A DNA stretch of 64,000 bases from positions 5,212,186 through 5,276,185 of the forward strand of contig OX442317.1 in the NCBI GenBank assembly GCA_949358305.1, written 5' to 3'. The notes under the pieces are model-generated. The model was not told where the DNA came from, made no database searches, and was given only the letters and a program-made list of their open reading frames with translations. Both the position numbers and the translations under genes were made by a program. Of this stretch, positions 53,901 to 64,000 are shown piece by piece (positions within the stretch are counted from its first letter, which is position 1; every line of letters begins with the position of its first letter). This DNA comes from Strigamia acuminata (Eukaryota > Arthropoda > Chilopoda > Geophilomorpha > Linotaeniidae).

Positions 53901-56900
53901 ACCCGCCTCCAAATGTCCACTTGCAGCACGCCGTGTTCCGGCAAATGCACCACGTGGAACAGCACGGCCGACTCGCGGATCGCGTACTTCTTGATGTCCA
54001 ACACGACGTCAATATTCGCCGACGTGATCAACTCGCTGCCGCCTTCCTTCACCTGCAGCGGCTGCAGCTCGAGCAGCTCCAGCTCGTCCGGCTGACTCGA
54101 CTTGGAGTAGAGCTTGTAGCCGGTCGTGATGTCGGCCTTCATGCACACGGGTTGGTCGCACAGGCAGCGGAAGCCGTCGATGCCCTGCTGGAAACAGACG
54201 GCCTCGTCGATGCAGGGCGCGCGCAGACACGCGTACTCCCACACGCAGTCCACCTGGATCTCGTTGCTCACCTCGGCCTCGCGCAGACCCACGAGCTGCT
54301 CGTTCACCTGCAGGTTGTGCATGCAGCCCTTGAAGGAGCCGTCGTGCGTGTCGCTCTTGAGCATCGACTCGAGGCCGTGCGCCAGAGCGCGCGCTTGCTT
54401 GTTGAGTTCGATGCCGCCCAGGTAGAGTTTGCCCACCAGGTCGAAGTGTTTGTTCTCGCCCAAACTCGGCCTCATGTTGGTCACGTGGTCGTCCACGTTG
54501 ATCTCCACGTAGCTGGGACTGAATCTCACCTCGATGTGGTGCCAGAGTCCGTCGTTGACGGCCACCTCGGACTTGAGCTCGACGACGCCGTTGCCCTTGT
54601 CGACGGACAGCTTCGGTTTGCCGCCGAGCATCTCGAGGGCGACGAAATCGGAGCGGCTGGGCAGTCCGCCGTTGTACAAAAGGACGGATGTGTTTCCCTG
54701 AGTCTTCAAGTCGAGTGCGAAAGTGCCGCCGTTGCGCGAGTTCATCGTGGGGAGCGCCAGGAACGCTCCGCTGCCCACGAAGCTGTAGGCGCGCTCCGAC
54801 GTGGCGTCGAACTCGGCGCTGCAGTCCCAAGTGACGGCGTGCACGCCCCGCTGCTCCACGTTCTCGCGCGCCGACCGGAACACGTTGATGGCGTTCAACG
54901 TCAGGTTGTCCAGACACCCGCGAAAGTTGTCCATGTTGCCGAGGAAGAGTTCGTTGAAGTCGCCTAATCCGCCCACGTAGGCGCCGAAATGGATGTTGAG
55001 TTCGTGAAATCGGCCGGGAATGGTCAGTCTCGTTCTGTGGATCGTGTCCACCACCAGCAGCATGTCAGCATTCGATCGTTCCAAGTTCACGTCGTGCCAC
55101 ATGAGGTCGTTGAGGCGCAAGCCCGGTGGTGACGTCAGTTCGGCTTCGCCCGCGCCCAAATTAATGCGCACCTGCGACCAATAAATTAATAAATAAAATT
55201 AATTTAAAAAAAGAAAAAAGCGATGATGAAAACAATTCACCTTGAGTCCAGCTGCTTCTAAAACTAAGAGGCAGTAATCTGTACGTCCGGCAGCCAAAAG
55301 AAGAATCGCATCGGATTGATGGGTCTTGAACCGAAGGTTGATTTCAGTCGTGCTTTTTGCTTCCTGGAATGCGTACGACACGTAACTGGCGCCATAAAAT
55401 GAAGCTGCAAATATAAAAAAATTTTTTTTAATTAATTAGTGCATTATAATTGCATTAATGCACTGGTTATGAAAATTTGATCAAATAGAATACTGAGCTC
55501 CGACAAAAAAAAAATGGAATGCATTTTTAAACACTTTGCTTCACACGATATGAATTTTTTATTTATTAAACGTGAAATGAATTCTGCTCCAACCAAACGT
55601 CACTTGGATTTGGCTGCCTCATCCGGGCTTAAGTACTCAATTTTACCCCATAATGAGTTTGTTTCCATCTTTTTTTTTACTAACACCACTTGTACAGATT
55701 TCATTTAGGTTGCACAAGCCCTTTAAAATCCGAACTTTAATACAGAAATATTGCAATCCGAAACATTGAAAAAAAAGACGCGAGGAAATGAGAAAAAGAA
55801 TTTATCTGCATTGTAAAGAACAGCAAGCGGACTTATCTCCAACTCGTAGGGTTACAGCAGAAGTCAAGACGAAAATCTCTCGATTTCGTGCAAAATAAAT
55901 AAAAATGCAACGTTTTCGCAACCTGGTTTTTAACCAGTTGAAGTACAACCCACACGGTACAAAAATATATTCATTGTATCAGTGTGTTGTACGTTTTTAA
56001 AAGCGTACATGCGCAATTAGTTCCTGCACATGATCCGCCATCATCAAGTGATCAAACGTGTGAGGGTCTCCACCGCCAGGAGAGTGATATTGTAATCTCG
56101 TGACCACACAACGTGACTTGGACACTTCCAGTTACGTTACAATAACGTGTAGTTTGTGCGCTATAACGTGTGTGCGAATAAACGACTTTATCCATCAAAA
56201 TTCAACGATTATCAACATTTTTGAACCTCCTACCCATAAAATATTGCAAACAATAATAGAAAAGGTTTTGCAATTCGGCAGAAATCTCAAGGACAAAAAA
56301 AGAAAAGAAGAAAAATAAAAATAAAATGTAAACTAAAAGCGAAAATAAAAATTTGTATATGGTATTCCACGCATTGCTCACCAATTTTCATAAAATTTGG
56401 ATTACACACCTGTACACCTGGACCAATCGTAAAGCTTTTTATGTCTCCAGTTAAAACAGAATGGCAAAAGAGAATGTCAATTCCCAGCGCACCTTTTTCT
56501 GTTCAAATGCAAAGTTTAAAGATATGAATACTCAGCTCGGCCTCCATTTGCAAGCAAAAGCAATAAAAATTGGACTCATCAACTATTTCAATTCTTCCCT
56601 CTCCTTCGCTACGGCAAATAAAAGCCGAAGATAAAAAATAAAGTGTAATCGTAACGTTCCGACGGCGCAATACCAAAGCGACGTTAAAAAAAATTAAAAC
56701 CCCAATTGCGAATTAATGAAAACAATAGCAACTGCTGCGACGCTCGCAGAAAGAAAAATACAAAAGCGCCACCAAAACAGTTGGAATCAAACTCTGAGTG
56801 GTCCGCGTCTCCAGAGAATCATTTCCTTCAAACTTTCGCATACATCGGAGAATACATTACCACTCTGTACTTGCTAACTGCATCCAAGGGACCATGGAAA

Positions 56901-59381
56901 GCTACAAAAGCTGATTGCAAACCATTCTTGCCCAAATAGCCATTACACTCTCACTCTACTCCATCCCCAGATTGCCAACATTACAATTAACTCTTTAATT
57001 CTTCACTTTTTCCTGCTTTTTCTCCAAATATGAAACGTCAGCTTCAAAACACCCGATTCCTTTCATGCACTTACGTCTTATACACTCTTTCTATTGGCTA
57101 GATTGAATTGTGGGGGTCCGACAAGCGTCTTTAAGTACGTTTTACCATTAAAGTAGTTTGAAAAAATGGCGTAGGTGGTGATTGATTGTTAGTTAATTTT
57201 TGGGCTTGGATTTCCTTGCATTTTCAATTTGTTTTCGAGTTTCAATTTGATATAAACTCGTGTATCGTTAATTTAATTACGCATTGGTCTAAATCTCGAG
57301 TTTTCAAGATTGTCACGACGCGTTTGGATTTTTGCCAACAACAGAGTGCCGTATAACAGTCGAGAGTAATCTTAGTTTGTCTTTGTGGATTTTAAACTTC
57401 TTGTGTAATGACACTTTCCTTCACTTTCCCTATTTAAAAGGTCACGATTACGCGCAATTACTGATATTCTTGCACGAAAACATGACGAGGAAAGGCAATT
57501 ACAAGACATAACTACATTTTTAACTTTTTGCCCACTGTATTAAATATTAACGTATAGAATAACAAACGATCCATCTTGATTTTTTTTTCTTTTTATTTTT
57601 TTCTCGGTAAGAATAATAAATAACAAAAGGGAAAAAAGTATATACAGGTAATTGCATGTTTGATGGCATAGAAATTGCAACAAGCTTTTTCCATTTATTT
57701 ATTTACCTTTTTTCACATTCGGCCTAGCCAAGATGGGAAGAAAAAAATTCATTAATTAAGTCAGCAATTAAAAGTTCCAGTCGTGCAAGAGTAATGAGTG
57801 TCAAGTGTACAAATGCGCAAACTTTTCAAGACACAAGTTTGCTGTCACTTCCAATAAAAAAAAAAAAATAAAAAAAAAAAAATAAAAAAAAATAAAAACA
57901 TTATTTATTTACATTTCCTCATCCAGTTCGGTCAACTTTGTTGAAACACGTAAACAAAAACACGAAAGGTGAAAATAAAATTAAAACCAGGCGCAAGAAT
58001 TCCCTAATGAAATTCCACATCCCCAATAAATTTACACCGCAAAAGCCATCAATTTATTTAACAACCATTAACACGCATTTCCGCAGCAATTTTTCCTTAA
58101 TCTTTCAGTTTTACGTCGCCCACATCACACCTGAATGACTCAAGAAACACACTCAACCAAAACGATCTTTTGCCCACTCGTGTCCATTTTACAAGACGAT
58201 TTAATCGACTCATAAACGAAAATCTTTATCACAGTTAAGTGCACTTATGTTTACTTTCTTCTTTAAATGGTAACAAAAAATTGGCATACGCCCAAAAAGT
58301 TGGACAAAAGAACAAACATTTGTCAACTAAAGAAACAAAAAGTTTTTCCATCCTCCACCAATCCAAGTAGAATATTTAAAAAAAACACAAAAAAAAACCA
58401 TTAACATCAAAAACCTTTTAAGACGAAACTATTTCCAAGACTAGTCGAAATAAATTTCACTGTAACTGTAATCTTAATTAAAAACCAGGTACAAGATAAA
58501 GTTTAATTAAAACTTAGCAAGAAAATCTTTTTATTTTTCTCTTTTCCTAAAAAATAAAAATAAACAAATAAACAAATTTGTGCACTTTTCGCATTTTTAA
58601 TTGTAAACATCATCACTAATGACAAGGAAAGCTGCAAACAACACATTTAGCAAGTACTAAAGTGTAAAAAAAAAAAAACAATTTACATTTAAAACTCTTA
58701 TCTCTCACACCCATTGAACCATTTAACCAAACCCGATAAAGTCGGCATTAAATTTAATATTTGATTTGTGTAAATTCCTTCATTACAACAAGGACTGCGA
58801 GTGAAGAATTTCCTCCCCTAAATTATGGATTAAAAACAGCTGCAAATCTCTTAACTATTTTTAGCCAAAAGAAAAATTTCCCCAAAACATTTCCATGCAA
58901 CAAAACGTTAAAAAAAATCACAAAAATTGCAAAATTTAAACCAAATTCTCCAAACAAACAGAAAAATTCCATCCAATCAATAAAAAAATCCCCAATTTCA
59001 CACCAATTCATCCCAAAACATGACAACCAAATTAATAACCTTTCCTGGAAGTGTGTTAACCCATCCAAAACGCCCCTTCTTTTTTAATTGCAAAAATAGC
59101 CAAGCTACGAGTCTATGACATATCTATATATAGCGCACAACTCAGACACAAAAACTTTAACCCCGAGTCGGGGGCGTTCTCAAGAAAACACTAAAAATAA
59201 AAAATATAACCAAAAACTAAAAAAAAATCACTACAAAATCAATTTTTCCATAACAATCCGGTTCACGCACCTTTAACGACAACAAAAAGGTGAAATTACC
59301 TGCAGATGACGCGCGACTGCAAACGAAACAGATGACGAAACACTGAATCCAACTGATAGTGGATTTGTTCAGGTGCAACAT
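47936..59381 (-). CDS. CSPG4: CSPG4/NG2 (kon-tiki/perdido) transmembrane proteoglycan, 2450 aa
   Basis: Five coding exons join in frame: 59381-59300 (signal peptide, MLHLNKSTISWIQCFVICFV), 55404-55241, 55171-50924, 50859-50661 and 50595-47936. It is a type I surface receptor; kon-tiki guides muscle attachment in flies. Two laminin-G domains come first (residues about 30-390, AYVGGLGDFNELFLGNMDNF and KLYLGGIELNKQ), with an EGF-like Cys cluster (CLRAPCIDEAVCFQQ, then FRCLCDQPVC). About 15 CSPG repeats follow, each with the FTQxDVxxGxxxYVHDGS signature. A Gly/Ser-rich juxtamembrane tract precedes the single membrane helix (LIIIGVAVGVILLGIIIIAA). The cytoplasmic tail is about 165 residues and ends KNQYWV, a PDZ-binding C-terminus typical of CSPG4. 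The 4.25-kb exon is GC-rich compared with the flanks, hence long spurious frames on the plus strand. No break is seen. Confidence 0.96.
55405..59299 (-). other. CSPG4 intron 1 (3.9 kb)
   Basis: This AT-rich intron separates the signal-peptide exon from the LamG exons. It is far longer than any other unoccupied intron here, as is common for first introns that carry enhancers. A- and AAAAAAAT-rich runs lie near 57850-57900. I see no nested gene or intact mobile element. Confidence 0.8.
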
Positions 59382-62300
59382 GGTTTGATCACTTCATCAC
59401 TTTATCCAATTGGAAAACACCCGTCCGGGTTGACGAGACACGAGTGCTCCTTGCACTCCACTTACTATCCAAATTGTGCTCACTCACACCACACCACCAC
59501 CACACCACACCACACGGCACTAGATATTTTTAGCCCTCATCCCGCATGAGCAGCATTTACGAGTAGGCCTAACTTCCTCCCGCGCATATAACAAGACGTA
59601 AATGAAACCATGCCCCGTAATAAAGTTTGCGTCAGCCACATTTCCCATAGTCACGACACATTTTATGCTGTCATTAGCCTTACGTCTGAGAAAGAAAACC
59701 AAGTAAATTTCGTTACGTTATTATTTTAATTAACATACACGCAATCCACACGCGCCACACTCAAACAAGTGTTCTGGAAAACGACTTTCTTGAGGAAACA
59801 AACAAATTGTGTTTTCGCCTTTTAGACCAGACCTAGATACTTTTTTGTGAGTCTACCACGTGCCCAAACGTCTTTTCAATAATTGCGACTCTAATTGTGT
59901 CTTAAAAATCAAGAATTTTAATAATAATGCCCACATCCTTGACTAAACTACAACGCGAAACAAAACGTGATATCGCACAAAGTTTGTGATGAGGAAACAA
60001 TTTCGGCGAACATGTTCAAAACATGATACACATTGTCAACCAAGCAGAACCAAATTGGCAAGAAAGGAACATGTCACTTGCAAAATAACAGACCGTGAAA
60101 TGAAATAAGCTGCCTTTATCTCATCCATTTTTAAAAAATAAAAATAAAAAATAAAATTAAAAAATTAAAAAAATTTTTGAATGCTCATCCCGTATTCAAT
60201 TAAATTAATGGCTATTTGCAACGTGCAAACGCGCCATCGGATGATATTTGATATTTTAATCAATTTAAAAGCTTTCGATGCCTTAATGTGTTTACAGTTA
60301 AGCAACGACCGAAAGCTGTTTACAGTCAAATCAGAGAGAGAGATAGAAGAGAAAAGGGACCGACATGTGAAAACACAGCATTACACGGCAACAGTAAATC
60401 ATGAAATTTGCCTTGGCACATTCTTCGAATATAATCTGCTAAATGTTAACAATTTAAAAAGATATTTTCGAAATAAGACGAATAAATCTGCTTGTTTGCA
60501 AATTAAATCTGCACTTTAAAAAAGAGAAAGAGAGAGAGAAGTAAAAAAAAATGCACTTCTTGCCGTTCTGCGTGATCCATTTGAGATGGAGTTGGGACAA
60601 ATGAGGTTCGTGTTTGGGATTTCCATACGTAATCGACAAAACCAAATTCCCCCTTTAAACTCGCAAGTCGTAATTGCGGAACAAGTTCTTTAGCAAGTCG
60701 CTTGAAAAATCGCAATTCCTTTCATGCGAGTAAAAATAAGCGAGAAAGAGGAACCAGTACTTTGAAAAATTACCAAAAAATTTGCATTTCTTCGCAACCT
60801 GAGCAAATGTGAAACGAAAGTGTTGAAAAAAAACGAAGGAAAAAAACTACTTTAGATAATTAGACGATAAATTCAGTGCTTTCTGCTCATTCGATTTGAA
60901 TTTACACGAGTTTTTAGCTTCGAATCTTCAATGAAAGCCACTGACCATAATATGGCATCAACTAACATTGCCAAGGTTGGATTTAATCATTAGCTAAGTG
61001 GCAACTCCCTATTCGCACTCACCAATCTTACTTTTGCTGCTCCACGCAAACAGTACCTGCTTAATGCGATTAAGCCAAATGTGGGCAAATCGAATAAAAC
61101 TCAAGTTGAAGCTCACATGTAAATCAAGCTTCTCTTCTCTTCGTTTCCACCGTAGATTAGTTTGACCGGACTAATCTACTTAACACTTGTTCCAGCAGTT
61201 TCGCTGACAACGGATCAAAAGATCCCAATAAACAAATTAAAATGTCAACATATCCATTTTGTTTTTTTCCAAAAATTAATTTGATGATCCAAGAACAGTG
61301 GTTTGTTTACAGTACATGAATTAAACGAAGTACGCTGCTTGAAATTTCATGTTTACTTCACCGGAAAGTCAAGTAAATATGATGTAAAGACTGTATTTCC
61401 TGTTTACGAACAGTAAATGTAAAATTTCAAACAGTGTACAGTACGTCTGTATTACAAAATGCACTCTCGCGAAACCCAATACATTTCAAAATACATTGCA
61501 ATACATCGCAATGTCATTTCAATCTATTTTGGACACATATATACAAGCTTGTGCGCTGTAAACCCACCCAGCAGCGTGTTAATTCCAATAAACAAACAAC
61601 TTCCATTCCAATTTCAACCACTTTGCACGCAGTTTTGCATTTTGTGCACATGGACAAATTCCTCACTTTTCATCGCTTTAAATATTTGCCGATTCATCGC
61701 TTTCCAGTACACCGTCTACCCAATTTCTGCTGACATTAACAGTTCGCACCACAACTGGGGAATTCACACTATTTTCTTCTTTATTTTTTTACTCTCCTCT
61801 CCTGATTTATTTCTATGCACACTTTTCCGACAGAAAAAAAAAATCGCAGGTCATGTAAACTTAAACCAATGATCTGGCCACTAGCCAAACGTTTGTATTT
61901 GGCACAAGCTGAACTTTATCCTTGGTTCCAGCTGAGAAATCACTTTTCAATCGAGTCGCCAAACTTTTAAGATAAACATGACAATAACAGTTTAAATGCT
62001 GACAGGTTAAAAAACAAAAGAAAACGACTTTAAAAATCGCTTTACACCAAATCAGCAAACAATTTGAAACGAACTTAACCCATTTAGTTCACCCGATACA
62101 CAAAATGTGAAAATATTGACTTCACGCTTTGTTTCATTCCATAAACAAGACTAACTCATATATATATATGTAGTGAAACCGTGCACAGAGGCAAATAAAG
62201 ATAAATGAATGAACGGATGCAGAATTGCAGTGCATTAAATCGCCATTAATGATTTTCTAATTAAACTCTTCAATAAATTGTGCTATTAAAAGTGACACAG

Positions 62301-63730
62301 GCACATGTGTAACACATTAGGGTTATGTTAACATGGAAGGCATAATGCTAAGTGGCAAAAGATGGTTGGAACAATATGTTAGTGGAGGTTGAAGGCTTGA
62401 AGTTTAAAAGCAATTTCCTGGCTGTATGGCCAGCAACACTCACCAAGATTGTAGCAAGGTAGCACAATATATCAATTTTCAAGTGGAGCTGAGGACAAAC
62501 TAAAGCAATATTTACCTCATTGCATACTAAAATAGGAAATTCTTTGAATTTTCTTCCAAAGTTTGCAAAATAAAACTTCAGCATGATATAGACTCACCTG
62601 AAAGAGTTGGTTGCAGCAGGAGACAAATAAAAGCACAATGCAATTGACCAACAAAGACTTTCTTGCTTAATCTCACCATACTACATCCTATTTCAGACTG
62701 TTACCTCACATTTATCAACCAGAAATTACAATAAAAGCCAATAATAAAACATGTCCCTGCATCAGTCTGATAATCCATGGTATTTGCTTCAAATTGCCAG
62801 ATAGAAGAGAGAAAGAGAGAGAGAGTAGGAGGGACCAGAGTGACTCTGTCACTTTGCTGTGTGCTGAGCTGCTTATAGATTTCAACCCAAATGAAACGAG
62901 TTCACTTGTGTTGGGGTTGGAAAGAGATAGCAAACAATCGAAAAAAGCCTTCAGCATTGTTGATATAAAATGAAAATAAAAATGAATATAAATACACAAG
63001 TAAAATTACTCTTAAATAAATAAATAAATAAATAAATAGACTGTAAAGAAAACAAATAAAAAAAACAGCAAAATTCTACCTCTGAAGTACAAAATTGTTG
63101 AGATAATTTCTACACGTGTATCTCATTTTTATTAAATTTTATAGAATATTGATTTATTTGGTCAGTCTACCCCAATGGTGTTTTTCCTTTGTACTGGCCT
63201 CTTCTAGGTCTAGACCCGCCCGCATAGAAAATGAAATTTTAAAAAGTTGCAACAAAATTTTTTCCAAACGGCTTCGACGTTATTAAAAATTATAGTTATT
63301 TTAATTCCCATAAATTTCGTGGCCTGAGGTCTTGGTTGAAACACATAAAAGACATACCGGCATCCAAATGCATTTCATATTTGACAAATAATAGTATTGG
63401 GAATGCACTTCTTAGCACATTTTACAAAATGTATTATTCTACGATATTAAAAAAACCTGATTTATTTCTGCTGTTTGGGCACCATTTGTTCCATATCTTG
63501 CTTAAGGTCTTTCTCCTTCCTCACTTCATTACAAAGTGTGGTTATCATTGTTACTCTTCACTAACAGCAGATCTTTTATTGTATCTAATCTTTTAATCTT
63601 TTATTGTTTCATTACCTGGCCAACCGTTTCTAAGGAAAAAATATGAAAGCTGCATAAAGCCATCGTTGATTGTTAATTGTTATTGCTAACAGTCAATCTA
63701 TTCTTACATCATTTAACCCGAACAATTCCT
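59382..63730. other. Upstream AT-rich region of CSPG4
   Basis: No gene can be supported. CAC/CCA-rich simple sequence lies at 59485-59520 just upstream of CSPG4. GAGAGA runs occur at 60336-60365 and 62806-62826, a (TAAA)n run at 63015-63040. The small open frames in the track show no recognisable domain. Confidence 0.5.
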
Positions 63731-63749
63731 TGTGGTGATGATACAAATG

Positions 63750-64000
63750 TACCGTGTTTTATCAATTAAGAGCCCCGGCTCTTATTCAAAACTGCCATTT
63801 TTGTCAGCAATTACAATTTCGGTTTTTCGTTTGTTACATTTGTTTAATGTAACAAACGAAGTCTGAATGTCACGAAGCGTACGTTCATCGTTCCTGAGGT
63901 TAAATACGGAAACAATACCATACTTTTGCAAAAATACGGTATTCTTGGTGTCTCAGCCGCGGCTACTATTCGAGGGCGACTCTTAATCGGTAAAACACAT
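63750..64000. repeat. Possible inverted-repeat element at the right edge
   Basis: GTGTTTTATCAATTAAGAGC near 63755 resembles the complement of the last 40 bases (GCGACTCTTAATCGGTAAAA). A perfect 14-bp hairpin (TTCGTTTGTTACAT, complement at 63847-63860, 7-nt loop) lies between them. The element may continue past the window. Confidence 0.3.

Noticed and set aside
51071-54967. 1298-codon plus-strand frame over the CSPG4 exon
   Set aside because: It is the antisense shadow of the GC-rich 4.25-kb CSPG4 exon, rich in Arg/His/Val repeats with no domain; the minus-strand frame has clear LamG and CSPG repeats.
57840-57900. Poly(A) tail of a retroposon in CSPG4 intron 1
   Set aside because: The A-rich run lacks an upstream element or target duplications that I can see; simple sequence is enough.

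Overview
This is a window of an AT-rich animal genome. The genes have many short introns (often 45-80 bp) with ordinary GT-AG sites. An arthropod is most likely: a kon-tiki/CSPG4-type proteoglycan, arthropod-style MITEs, a DIRS element, a Ty3/Gypsy element and a short TTAGG telomere-type array all point that way. The order cannot be fixed from sequence alone.

Layout. (1) 1-8 kb: a probable cysteine-rich secreted-protein gene running off the left edge (minus strand); decayed, intron-containing 3' fragments of XPC/Rad4 and CKAP5/XMAP215, separated by a 0.78-kb inverted-repeat MITE; and an intronless LRR gene with a TATA box. (2) 8.6-25.2 kb: a repeat-rich region built around a small family of death-fold genes. 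One is a short death-fold-only gene (12411-20853) whose 7.95-kb first intron holds a complete, apparently recent Ty3/Gypsy element nested in an older foldback element. A second is a 553-aa death-fold plus SEFIR protein (23109-25170) resembling the IL-17 adaptor ACT1/CIKS. A third, decayed copy (9421-10440) is split by a hAT-type MITE with an 8-bp target duplication. (3) 25.7-35.3 kb: four genes packed closely: RNA polymerase III subunit RPC3 (+), a FANCE-like gene (-), the eIF2alpha-phosphatase regulator PPP1R15 (+) and lipase maturation factor 2 (-). (4) 35.8-36.6 kb: a candidate spliced non-coding transcript ending in a 113-nt near-perfect hairpin. (5) 37.5-43.6 kb: a 1-kb palindromic repeat abutting a DIRS-type tyrosine-recombinase retrotransposon. 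(6) 44.5-46.9 kb: a small MITE and a decayed 3' fragment of exportin-4 (-). (7) 47.9-59.4 kb: a full CSPG4/kon-tiki gene (-), 2450 codons in five coding exons plus a 3.9-kb first intron. (8) 59.4-64 kb: AT-rich upstream DNA with no gene that I can support.

The genes do not form one pathway. Two themes stand out: a duplicating death-fold/SEFIR immune-adaptor locus colonised by mobile DNA, and three unrelated conserved genes (XPC, CKAP5, XPO4) each present only as a decayed, unprocessed 3' fragment. Intact parents presumably lie elsewhere. Exon boundaries were placed by eye from GT/AG sites, reading-frame continuity and remembered family sequences, and may be off by a base or an exon.
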